In this document: positions 8,300 to 15,248 of the stretch, one piece after another
Layout: each line of letters opens with the position of its first letter
Numbering within the stretch: position 1 is the stretch's first letter
From: Rhizobacter sp.
GTDB taxonomy: Bacteria; Pseudomonadota; Gammaproteobacteria; Burkholderiales; Burkholderiaceae_C
Assembly: GCA_025350965.1 (NCBI GenBank)
Contig: JANXWV010000011.1
Coordinates: forward strand, 50,846 to 114,845
Direction of reading: 5' to 3'
DNA length: 64,000 nt
Made by a program: the position numbers and the translations under genes
The notes under the pieces: model-generated
Databases searched by the model: none
What the model saw: the letters and a program-made list of their open reading frames with translations, nothing else
Told to the model about the DNA's origin: nothing

Positions 8300-8520
8300 C
8301 GCCCGCTCGTTGGCCGGTATCCGGGCTGGCGGACCAAACCCTGCGACCTTCCCGACGGCCTTGCGGCCCTCAGTGGTGTGTGCGCAGTGTCAGAAGCCTT
8401 GCGTGTGAACACGCGGCTTCGTCCGCCGTACCGTTGCGGGGGCAGCGCAGTTTCGGCTGCCACACACCAGGTGTGACTTCCTTCTGCTTCCCGTTTAACT
8501 GTGCCGGCATGAACGCCGGC
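8300..8520 (-). ncRNA. Cobalamin riboswitch (AdoCbl aptamer) upstream of btuB
   Basis: Read on the minus strand, the segment contains the conserved parts of the cobalamin aptamer in order: an A-rich G-T-T-A-A-A-C-G-G-G-A-A element (near 8485-8500), the near-invariant CTGCCCCCGCAACGGTA box, an ACCACTGAGG element, and the B12 box CCAGCCCGGATACCGGCCA (8311-8330). The aptamer lies 80-300 bases ahead of btuB and the whole B12 operon. High adenosylcobalamin is expected to reduce expression of the receptor, transporter and salvage genes. Outer boundaries are approximate. Confidence 0.93.
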
Positions 8521-8560
8521 ACGGGCACCAACGGGCGGAAGTGTAAGCGGTCGCCACCTC

Positions 8561-8566
8561 TACAAT
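8561..8566 (+). promoter_or_regulatory. Candidate -10 box for the zapB-like/zapA operon
   Basis: TACAAT lies 30 bases before the ATG of the coiled-coil gene. No good -35 hexamer is seen at the right distance. The stretch 8221-8595 holds no other coding sequence: it contains the divergent riboswitch leader and this promoter. Confidence 0.45.
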
Positions 8567-8595
8567 CGAAACTGTCCTCAGCTTCAACACGCGCC

Positions 8596-8838
8596 ATGTC
8601 GAAGATCGAAGAACTCGCCGACCGGGTTGAGCGCCTGCTCCTGCGGCACGACGAGTTGCAACGAACGAATGCCCTGTTGGAGCAACAGCTGTCCCAGGTG
8701 CAACATGAGCGCGACAGCCTGCGCTCTCGCCTGAATGCCGCGCGCAGCCGCATCGATGCGCTGCTCGAGCGGCTGCCCGCCGAGCCCGCGCCAGACAAGC
8801 AGAACAGCGGCGCGCGCAACACCCAAAGCACGCCATGA
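8596..8838 (+). CDS. Small coiled-coil protein, ZapB-like (TIGR02449-type)
   Basis: An 80-residue protein made almost entirely of heptad-like helix (residues 1-60, rich in L, E, R and Q) with a short polar tail. Proteins of this kind are encoded directly before zapA in many beta- and gammaproteobacteria and resemble the cell-division factor ZapB, which bridges ZapA to other division proteins. Its TGA overlaps the zapA ATG as ATGA, so the two are co-translated. The role in Z-ring support is inferred from position and fold, not from a catalytic motif. Confidence 0.8.
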   Translation: MSKIEELADRVERLLLRHDELQRTNALLEQQLSQVQHERDSLRSRLNAARSRIDALLERLPAEPAPDKQNSGARNTQSTP

Positions 8839-9158
8839 AGCAGATCGAAGTCACGATCCTCGGCCAGAGCTATTTGCTCGGCTGCCCCGATGGCGGCGAG
8901 ACCGCATTGCTCGAAGCGGTGCGCAATGTCGACCGTGAAATGGGCGCCATTCGCGATGGCGGCAAGGTCAAGGCGCGCGAGCGCATCGCCGTGCTTGCGG
9001 CGCTCAACCTGGCGTATGCGCTGGCGGGCCGACCGGAGGTGCGAAGCAGCGCGCGCGCGGCCGAACCGGGCAGCGTTTCCGTTCCCCGTGAGGTGGACAT
9101 CGACAACCTCATCCGGCGCCTCGATCAAGCCCTTGGCGCAAACGGGCAATTGCTCTGA
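8835..9158 (+). CDS. zapA: Cell division protein ZapA
   Basis: ZapA binds FtsZ filaments at midcell and promotes their bundling. The 107-residue protein opens with the typical K-Q-I-E-V-T-I-L-G-Q-S-Y, followed by the C-P-D-G-G-E segment and a helix with A-V-R-N-V-D-R-E-M. The C-terminal third is predicted coiled coil. The start overlaps the stop of the upstream coiled-coil gene. The 6S RNA gene follows, a linkage conserved in many proteobacteria. Confidence 0.9.
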   Translation: MKQIEVTILGQSYLLGCPDGGETALLEAVRNVDREMGAIRDGGKVKARERIAVLAALNLAYALAGRPEVRSSARAAEPGSVSVPREVDIDNLIRRLDQALGANGQLL

Positions 9159-9187
9159 TTCGGCCCTGCGCGGCGCAGTCGCGGGCA

Positions 9188-9193
9188 TAGAAT
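9188..9193 (+). promoter_or_regulatory. Candidate -10 box for 6S RNA
   Basis: TAGAAT lies seven bases before the predicted 5' end of the 6S RNA at about 9200. No convincing -35 hexamer is seen. Confidence 0.4.
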
Positions 9194-9199
9194 GAGAAC

Positions 9200-9375
9200 G
9201 TCCGTCGCACTCGCGTGAGCTTTATATTTCCTTGAACCGATGCTCTTTGAGCAAGGGCTTGGAACATCGCCGGGTTGGTGTGATCGTCTCGCGTCAGATG
9301 AACCCGAAGCCCGGCTGACCTCGCCCACCTGAACTACCTGGGTTCAGGAATGCGGCTCACGGTATGCGGCGGACA
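9200..9375 (+). ncRNA. ssrS: 6S RNA
   Basis: 6S RNA binds sigma-70 RNA polymerase holoenzyme by mimicking an open promoter. The ends pair as GTCCGTCGC (9200-9208) with GCGGCGGAC (9366-9374), closing a long rod of about 176 bases. Inside are the family blocks CCTTGAACCGAT, CGGGTTGGTGTG, and the 3' block CACCTGAAC...GGGTTCAGG...TGCGGCGG, which match the E. coli molecule in order. The place directly after zapA agrees. The ends are set by the terminal stem and may be off by a few bases. Confidence 0.88.
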
Positions 9376-9436
9376 CCCTGACACCCCCTCCTCCCTTGGC
9401 GCCGTGCCCGAGCGCGCGGCTGTCCCGAACGGTACC

Positions 9437-9895
9437 ATGTATTGGTTGATGAAGAGCGAGCCCGCAGAGTGCTCCATCGACGACGTCGCGCACGCACCGA
9501 AAAGCGCCGTGCCCTGGGTCGGCGTGCGCAACTTCCAGGCGCGCAACTTCATGCGTGACGCCATGCGTGTCGGTGACGGGGTGTTGTTCTATCACTCGTC
9601 CTGCGCCGAGCCCGGCGTGGCCGGCCTGGCCGAAGTGGCACGGCTCGCCTACCCCGATGCCACGCAGTTCGACGCGGCCAGCCCGTATTTCGATGCGCGG
9701 TCCGACCCCGCCAACCCGCGCTGGTTGAACGTCGACGTGAAGCTGGTCCGCAAGACCCGGCTGCTGCCGCTGGCCGAACTGCGCGCGGCGCCAGAATTGA
9801 GCACGATGCAGGTGCTGCGGCGCGGCAACCGGCTGTCGATCACGCCCGTCACGCCGGACGAATGGGCTGCCGCGCTCCGCAGGCTCGGCGGATGA
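9437..9895 (+). CDS. EVE domain-containing protein
   Basis: The 152-residue protein is a single EVE domain (PUA-like fold), with the diagnostic opening Y-W-L-M-K-S-E-P and G-V-R-N-F-Q-A-R-N-F-M, then F-Y-H-S-S-C and the wedge D-A-A-S-P-Y-F-D. EVE domains bind modified bases in nucleic acids, and stand-alone members occur widely in proteobacteria. The ATG at 9437 starts the domain exactly, but I see no good Shine-Dalgarno sequence ahead of it. It lies 61 bases past the 6S RNA, so it may share that transcript. Confidence 0.9.
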   Translation: MYWLMKSEPAECSIDDVAHAPKSAVPWVGVRNFQARNFMRDAMRVGDGVLFYHSSCAEPGVAGLAEVARLAYPDATQFDAASPYFDARSDPANPRWLNVDVKLVRKTRLLPLAELRAAPELSTMQVLRRGNRLSITPVTPDEWAAALRRLGG

Positions 9896-9962
9896 GCGCC
9901 GAGGGTTTTCCGAGGGCGAATTCCCGCTTGGCGGGACCGACCGCAGGCCCTAGGGTGCACCA

Positions 9963-10781
9963 TTGAGCTTTGATCTGGGTTGGGCGCTCGTCCTGGAATT
10001 GCTGCTGCTGGGCGCATGCACCGGCTTTCTGGCGGGCTTGTTCGGCATCGGCGGCGGCATGCTGCTCGTACCGTTCATGACCTTCGTGCTGTCGGCGCGC
10101 GGCATGCCCGCGCAGTTGGTGGTGAAGATGGCCATCGCCACCTCGCTCGCGACCATCTGCTTCACGTCGATGGCGTCGGTGCGCGCGCACCACCGCCATG
10201 GCGCGGTGCGCTGGGACATTGTCCGCAAACTCGCGCCGGGCATCGTGCTCGGCTCGCTGCTCGGCGCGCAGATCGCCAAGGCCATGCCGACGCAGGTGCT
10301 GGGTGTTCTGTTCGCCCTGTTCATCACTTTCTCGGCCACCCAGATGTTGCGCGGCCGCAAGCCCGTGCCGACACGCGAACTGCCATCGGCTGCGCCGCTG
10401 TTCGGCGTGGGCAGCGTGATCGGGCTGCTGGCTGCGCTGGTCGGTGCGGGCGGCGCTTTCGTCTCGGTGCCGTTCATGAGCTGGTGCAACGTAAAGATGC
10501 ACAGCGCAGTGGCCACGTCGGCAGCGTTGGGGTTTCCGATCGCGGTGGCGGGAACGGTCGGCTATGTGATCGCCGGCTGGTCGCTGCCCGACATGCCCGG
10601 CGGCGCCGTCGGCTTCATCTACCTGCCTGCGCTGCTTACCATTTCACTCGCCAGCGTACTGACCGCGCCGCTCGGCGCCGGGGCCGCGCACCGGCTGAAC
10701 GTGGCCCAACTCAAACGTGCGTTTGCCGTGCTGCTCTATGCGCTGGCCGTGTACATGGCGATCAAGGCCGCGCACTTCTGA
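9963..10781 (+). CDS. TauE/SafE family sulfite exporter-like permease
   Basis: A 272-residue membrane protein with about eight hydrophobic segments and the two family repeats, marked by G-F-L-A-G-L-F-G-I-G-G-G-M (near residue 25) and L-V-G-A-G-G-A-F (near 160). Family members export or import sulfite, sulfoacetate and other organosulfur anions; the substrate here is not evident. The start is a TTG, chosen because no ATG or GTG lies in frame nearby and the hydrophobic segment begins at once. A small hairpin (9922-9936) precedes it. Confidence 0.88.
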   Translation: MSFDLGWALVLELLLLGACTGFLAGLFGIGGGMLLVPFMTFVLSARGMPAQLVVKMAIATSLATICFTSMASVRAHHRHGAVRWDIVRKLAPGIVLGSLLGAQIAKAMPTQVLGVLFALFITFSATQMLRGRKPVPTRELPSAAPLFGVGSVIGLLAALVGAGGAFVSVPFMSWCNVKMHSAVATSAALGFPIAVAGTVGYVIAGWSLPDMPGGAVGFIYLPALLTISLASVLTAPLGAGAAHRLNVAQLKRAFAVLLYALAVYMAIKAAHF

Positions 10782-10785
10782 CAGG

Positions 10786-11835
10786 TCAGGCCGCCCCGAG
10801 CTCGAAGCGAATGCTCGCCAGCGTGACGTGGTTGCCGCCGCGTTTGCGCGCTTCTGCAAGTGCCACGTCGGCAGCATGCATCAGCTCGTCCTCGCCGTGC
10901 GCGGTGTGCGGGAAGCTCGCGACGCCCATCGATACGGTGAAGCCGAGATCGCGGCCGTCGAGCACGACGATCTGGGTCGCGCATTGGCGGCGCAGGCCTT
11001 CCATGCGCGAATGCGCGGTTGCAAGGCCGACCCCTGAGAGCAACACCGCGAAGCGGTATTCATCGAGCCGGCACGACGCATCCATGGCGCGCGTATTGCC
11101 GCGCAGCAGCCGGCCCAGAGCTTCGAGAATGCGCGTGCGCGCCTGCACGCCCAGGCCGCTGACGGCTTCGGTGAACGGGTCGAGCGCAATGGACACCAGC
11201 GCGAACTCGCGGTGCTCGCGTGACGACAGGTCGACTTCACGGCGCAACTGGTCGTCGAAGTGGACACGCTGGTACAGGCCCGTGGCCTGGTCGCGCAGCC
11301 CCTGGTCCGGCGTGTCGTGCCGCTGCGATTCGGCCGCAACTTGCTGCTGCTCGAGCTGTGCAAGGGCTTGTTGCAATTGTTGATCGCGCTGATGGGCGGA
11401 GGTCTGCTCGACCCAGACGCTCAACACGTGGCGGGCGGGCGTGCCGTCGGTGCGCGGCAGGGCAGTTCGTGTCACGCTGAACTCGCGCTTCAAGCCGTTG
11501 CGCTCGACGCGGTGCGCACTCAGCGTGGGCGTGGCATGAACCAGCGCGGCCTGCTCAGCGGCCCGGATGGCGCTGCTTTGCGGCAACTCCATCAGGTCGA
11601 GGTCGGTGGCACCGAGGAGGTCGGCGGGCGCGCGACCAAACAGCTCGGCCATGCGAGGGTTCACAAACACATAGCGCCCGCTGGCCACTTCCTTGACGGA
11701 CGTGAGCGCCTGGACATGGTCCAGTGTTTTCAGCATCGCACCGACCAAAGCGGCGCAGTCGACGCCGACGGCAAGCGCCAAGGCGCGCGCAGTTTCGGTG
11801 CGGTCAGAAAGCATCGGAGAGTTCGCATCGTTCAT
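10786..11835 (-). CDS. PAS protein with degenerate GGDEF domain
   Basis: The 349-residue protein has a PAS domain (about 35-145) containing G-R-Y-V-F-V-N-P-R-M-A-E-L-F-G, a short glutamine-rich helix (150-180) and a GGDEF-fold domain (183-345) that starts with the typical D-Q-A-T-G-L-Y-Q-R. The active-site motif reads L-D-E-Y-R at 257-261 instead of G-G-D-E-F, so diguanylate cyclase activity is unlikely. It may act as a sensor through protein contacts or GTP binding. There is no transmembrane segment, so it is cytoplasmic. It is convergent with the TauE gene; stop codons are four bases apart. Confidence 0.82.
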   Translation of the reverse strand: MNDANSPMLSDRTETARALALAVGVDCAALVGAMLKTLDHVQALTSVKEVASGRYVFVNPRMAELFGRAPADLLGATDLDLMELPQSSAIRAAEQAALVHATPTLSAHRVERNGLKREFSVTRTALPRTDGTPARHVLSVWVEQTSAHQRDQQLQQALAQLEQQQVAAESQRHDTPDQGLRDQATGLYQRVHFDDQLRREVDLSSREHREFALVSIALDPFTEAVSGLGVQARTRILEALGRLLRGNTRAMDASCRLDEYRFAVLLSGVGLATAHSRMEGLRRQCATQIVVLDGRDLGFTVSMGVASFPHTAHGEDELMHAADVALAEARKRGGNHVTLASIRFELGAA

Positions 11836-12112
11836 GAACCAGGCACTTCCTTGACAACTTCTCGACAGCACCCAACCCATTTTTTCTGACCTGTGCGTGC
11901 GATCTTGTTCCTGCAGACTGCGCTTGACAAGCGCAACACAGGTTCGCGCAGCCTGAATCCCCTAACTTGATGATATCGCCCCGGCGGCGGTGCGATCCGC
12001 AAAGAAGCGGTGCGAACCAGCGCGCGCCCAATGTCCGGGCATGGTATTCGCATGGTGCGTCGCCAACAGCTCGGCACCACAAGAGTGCCGATTATTTTGA
12101 AAAGGGTCACGC

Positions 12113-13336
12113 GTGTCATCGTTCAAGAGTTTTCTGAAGGCCGGGCACTCGCCCACGCTGTTTGCAGCGTTCCTGTACTTCTCGTTCTCGTGCTGCATCT
12201 GGGTGCTGAACGGGGCAATGGCGCCCTTCATCACCGAAACCTACAAGCTCGGGCCAGCAGAGAAAGGCCTGATGTTGTCGATCCCGATTCTCGCCGGCGC
12301 CTTGATGCGCTTTCCGTTGGGCGTGCTCGCGCAGTACATCGGACGCAAGAAGGCCACGCTCGTCGAGATGGGGCTGATCGCGGTGGCCATGCTGTACGGC
12401 TTCTTTCTGGTCGACAGCTTCAACGATCTGCTGAAGATGGGCGTGTTGCTGGGCATTGCGGGTGCGAGCTTCGGCGTGGCGCTGTCGCTCGGTGCGGGTT
12501 CGTTCCCGCCGCAGCACAAGGGGTTGGCGATGGGCCTGGTGGGTGCGGGCAACGTCGGTACGGCGGTGTCGGTGCTGGTGGCGCCGCCGCTTGCGCAGTG
12601 GCTGGGCTGGCAGGCGGTCTACGGCGTGGCGGCAGTGGCCATCATGATCCCGCTGGTCGTGATGATCGTGTTCGCGCGCGAACCCGACGACGTGGACAGC
12701 CACGCCAGCTTTCGCGAGCACGTCGCCTGCCTGTTCGAGAAAGACGGCTGGACTTTCAGCCTGATCTACGGCATCACCTTCGGTGGCTTCATCGGTCTGA
12801 CCACGTTCCTGCCGACCTACTACTTCGACCAGTTCCACGTCAGCAAGGTGCAGGCCGGCCAGCTCACCATGCTGGCGGCCTTCATGGCCGCCGCCTTGCG
12901 CGTGGCCGGGGGGTGGATTTCCGACAGGTGGGGCGGCGTGAACACGCTCACGCTCGTGCTCGTGGTGGTCACGGTGACACTGCTGCTGATCGCCTCGGCC
13001 ACCGGCTCGCTGGTGCTGACCACCTTGCTGATGATGCTGTGCTTCGCCGCACTCGGCGCGGGCAACGGCGCCCTGTTCCAGCTGGTGCCGCTGCGTTGGC
13101 CGACCAGCAGCGCTGTGGCGGGCTCGATGATCGGCGAGGTCGGTGCGCTGTGCGGCGGCCTGGTGCCGTCGACGATGGGCTTGCTGAAGCAGCGGACCGG
13201 CAGCTACGCGGGCGGCTTCGTGGTGTTCGCGGTGCTCACTGTGCTCGTGCTCGTGGTCATGCGAACGATGCAGATACGCTGGACCCGCACGTGGGCCGAA
13301 AAGGGCGGGCGGGCGCGCCTGGCGCCGGCTGGGTAG
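12113..13336 (+). CDS. narK: Nitrate/nitrite transporter, MFS (NarK/NasA family)
   Basis: A 407-residue major-facilitator protein with about twelve membrane segments. It carries nitrate-porter signatures, notably G-A-G-N-G-A-L-F-Q-L-V-P and the glycine-rich M-I-G-E-V-G-A-L-C-G-G. It most likely imports nitrate for the assimilation enzymes encoded just downstream. The start is a GTG at 12113 with AAGGG about ten bases upstream. The protein ends 16 bases before the convergent kinase gene. The 277-base gap before it holds no coding sequence and no clear promoter motif. Confidence 0.9.
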   Translation: MSSFKSFLKAGHSPTLFAAFLYFSFSCCIWVLNGAMAPFITETYKLGPAEKGLMLSIPILAGALMRFPLGVLAQYIGRKKATLVEMGLIAVAMLYGFFLVDSFNDLLKMGVLLGIAGASFGVALSLGAGSFPPQHKGLAMGLVGAGNVGTAVSVLVAPPLAQWLGWQAVYGVAAVAIMIPLVVMIVFAREPDDVDSHASFREHVACLFEKDGWTFSLIYGITFGGFIGLTTFLPTYYFDQFHVSKVQAGQLTMLAAFMAAALRVAGGWISDRWGGVNTLTLVLVVVTVTLLLIASATGSLVLTTLLMMLCFAALGAGNGALFQLVPLRWPTSSAVAGSMIGEVGALCGGLVPSTMGLLKQRTGSYAGGFVVFAVLTVLVLVVMRTMQIRWTRTWAEKGGRARLAPAG

Positions 13337-13352
13337 CTGGCGCCGGCCGGGG

Positions 13353-15053
13353 TCAGCGCGGCAGGAACAACAACCAGAACACCACGAGCACGTTGACCAC
13401 CACCGAGACGCCGAGCGCAACCTTCCACAGCAGCGTCGGGTCGCGCAGCGCCAGGGGTGATGCGGCAGCTGCGCCGAGCGGCCGCGAGGCGCCACGCTCG
13501 AGCGCGATGATCAATTCTTCGGCGGTCTCGAAGCGCAGCTTCTTGTCGAGCGCCACGGCCTTGAGTGCAACATGGTCGAGCCAGATGGGAACGTGGGGCC
13601 GCAGCCGCGACGGCGGCTTCGGGTCGCGCCGGTAGCGCTGCTTCTGGTAAGGCTCGATCTCGCCGAAAGGCAAGTGGCCGGTCAGCAACTGGTAGAGCGT
13701 GGCGCCGAGCGCGAACAGATCGGTGACCGCATCGACCGGCTCGTCGCTCCACAACTCCGGGTTCATGTAGCTGGGCGTGCCGGCATGCAGCGCGCGCTGT
13801 TCGGCCGGCTCGTTGCCCGACACCGCCACGCCGAGGTCGAGCAGGCGCAATTGCCCGTCGTCACCGAGGTGCAGGTTGCCCGGCTTCACATCCCGGTGCA
13901 CCACGCCCAGACGGTGCAGCCGCGCCAGGGCCCGGGCCGCTGCCAGGACCCATGCCACCACGTCGGCCACCGGCAAGTTCTTGGCACCGCGCTGGGCGGC
14001 GAGTTGTTCCAGCGTCTGCCCGCTGTGCCAGTCGTAGAGCAGGTAGAAGGCGCTTGCGTCGTGCGCTTCGTCGATGCGCACGAAGCCCGTCACCTCGCGC
14101 TCGCACACGCGCGCCGCGAGCCACGCTTCATGCGCGAGCATGGCGCGCTCCTGCTCGTCGCTGGCGCGCGAGGGGTGCAGCGTCTTCAGCGCTTTCAGCG
14201 TGCGCGTGGCCATGTGCCGCACCTGGTAGAGCAGGTGCACCCCGGTGTCGGCGACGAGTGCGGTGACCACGTGGCCATCCAGCTCTTCGCCAAGCTTCAG
14301 GCGCGGCGGCACAGGCAACACACGGCCCGCCACCAGCGCATCTTCGAGGCGTGAGCGCGCCAGGCCGAGCACGCGCACGACCAGCGCGGTCGCGTTGTCC
14401 TGCCCACCTGCCGCCACCGCGGCCTGCACCAGCGCGGCGCTCGCCTGCTGCGCGCTGCCCTGGCCCGCCAGCTGCACGATCTGGGCTTGCGGCAAGCGGC
14501 CGTGCACGCCATCGGAGACGAGCACGAACGTGTCGCCCAGGTGCAGCTCGCCTTGCAGGTAGTCGACGCGGATCGCGTCTTCCTGCCCCATCGCCCGCGT
14601 CAGGCGGCTCTTGAAGTCGGGGTGATCGAGGCAGTGGTCCTGCGTCAGACGGCGGCACTCGGCGCCGCGCAGCAGGTAGGCGCGCGTGTCGCCGACATGG
14701 CCCAGCGTCCAGGTGTGGCCGCGAAGAGCCAGCGCGGTAAGCGTGCTCATCGCAGAGTCGCTGCTGCGCCGGTTGTGCGAGGCGAGCCAGCTGTTCTGCG
14801 CGCCGATCACGCGGTCGAACACGACGGTGGTGTCCCAGGTCGGCGGCGCGGCGAAGAAGTCTTCGACCAGTGCGGTGACGCTGGTCTGTGCCGCCATGCG
14901 CCCGCCACCACCGGCGGACACACCGTCGGCGATGGCCGCGATGAAACCCAACGCCTCCTCATGGGGCGCCGGGCGCTGCGCGGCAGCGAAGTCCTCGTTC
15001 TCAGCGCGCGGGCCGCGCTCGCTGGCGTGGCCGATATCAACGTCGAAGCTCAT
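13353..15053 (-). CDS. Bifunctional PP2C phosphatase / Ser-Thr protein kinase, membrane-anchored
   Basis: A 566-residue fusion. Residues 1-245 are a PP2C phosphatase with R-A-E-N-E-D, A-D-G-V-S-A-G-G-G-G, G-D-T-R-A-Y, S-D-G-V-H-G and Q-D-N-A-T-A. Residues about 265-530 are a Hanks-type kinase with the catalytic H-R-D-V-K-P-G-N and D-L-G in place of D-F-G. The glycine-rich ATP loop is weak. A single membrane helix (about 540-562) ends the protein. It sits between narK and nirB and is transcribed divergently from nirB. A regulatory role over nitrate uptake or reduction is inferred from position only. ATG 15053 is chosen because the PP2C domain begins there. Confidence 0.92.
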   Translation of the reverse strand: MSFDVDIGHASERGPRAENEDFAAAQRPAPHEEALGFIAAIADGVSAGGGGRMAAQTSVTALVEDFFAAPPTWDTTVVFDRVIGAQNSWLASHNRRSSDSAMSTLTALALRGHTWTLGHVGDTRAYLLRGAECRRLTQDHCLDHPDFKSRLTRAMGQEDAIRVDYLQGELHLGDTFVLVSDGVHGRLPQAQIVQLAGQGSAQQASAALVQAAVAAGGQDNATALVVRVLGLARSRLEDALVAGRVLPVPPRLKLGEELDGHVVTALVADTGVHLLYQVRHMATRTLKALKTLHPSRASDEQERAMLAHEAWLAARVCEREVTGFVRIDEAHDASAFYLLYDWHSGQTLEQLAAQRGAKNLPVADVVAWVLAAARALARLHRLGVVHRDVKPGNLHLGDDGQLRLLDLGVAVSGNEPAEQRALHAGTPSYMNPELWSDEPVDAVTDLFALGATLYQLLTGHLPFGEIEPYQKQRYRRDPKPPSRLRPHVPIWLDHVALKAVALDKKLRFETAEELIIALERGASRPLGAAAASPLALRDPTLLWKVALGVSVVVNVLVVFWLLFLPR

Positions 15054-15141
15054 GTGCAGGAATGCTCGGTCACGGTGCAAGCGCCATAAAGGTGCGTATG
15101 GGTAGGGCGTATTGCCCGCAAAGCAAGAATCCTGCGCGGTT

Positions 15142-15160
15142 GCGGTGCAGCAGGCACCGC
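15142..15160. promoter_or_regulatory. Inverted repeat in the nirB leader/promoter region
   Basis: GCGGTGC and GCACCGC form a perfect 7-base inverted repeat around a 5-base spacer, 27 bases upstream of the sigma-54 promoter. It could be an activator site or a hairpin in the divergent kinase transcript. The arm polarity is opposite to the usual NtrC consensus, so I do not name the factor. Confidence 0.45.
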
Positions 15161-15186
15161 GAGGCGACACCTTTGCGCGTCATGGC

Positions 15187-15202
15187 TGGCACCTACCTTG
15201 CT
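15187..15202 (+). promoter_or_regulatory. Sigma-54 promoter for nirB-nirD-nasA-ybiB-cobA
   Basis: TGGCAC-CTACC-TTGCT matches the -24/-12 consensus, with the invariant GG (15188-15189) and GC (15200-15201) separated by exactly ten bases. It lies 47 bases ahead of the nirB ATG. Sigma-54 control is standard for nitrogen-limitation genes activated by NtrC. Confidence 0.85.
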
Positions 15203-15248
15203 CGTTTGTACGTAGCCACCGCACGGGCCGTGGCGCCAAGGACTGTTG

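Noticed and set aside
6571..8595. Long plus-strand frame leading into the small coiled-coil gene
   Set aside because: It is antisense to btuB and the riboswitch. The real start is the ATG at 8596, where the coiled-coil sequence and gene linkage begin.
9922..9936. TCCCGC-TTG-GCGGGA hairpin after the EVE gene as a terminator
   Set aside because: The stem is only six pairs and no T-tract follows; mentioned as context only.
11967..11977. TTGATgatATC, an FNR-box-like word before narK
   Set aside because: The spacer is three bases instead of four and the right half is incomplete.
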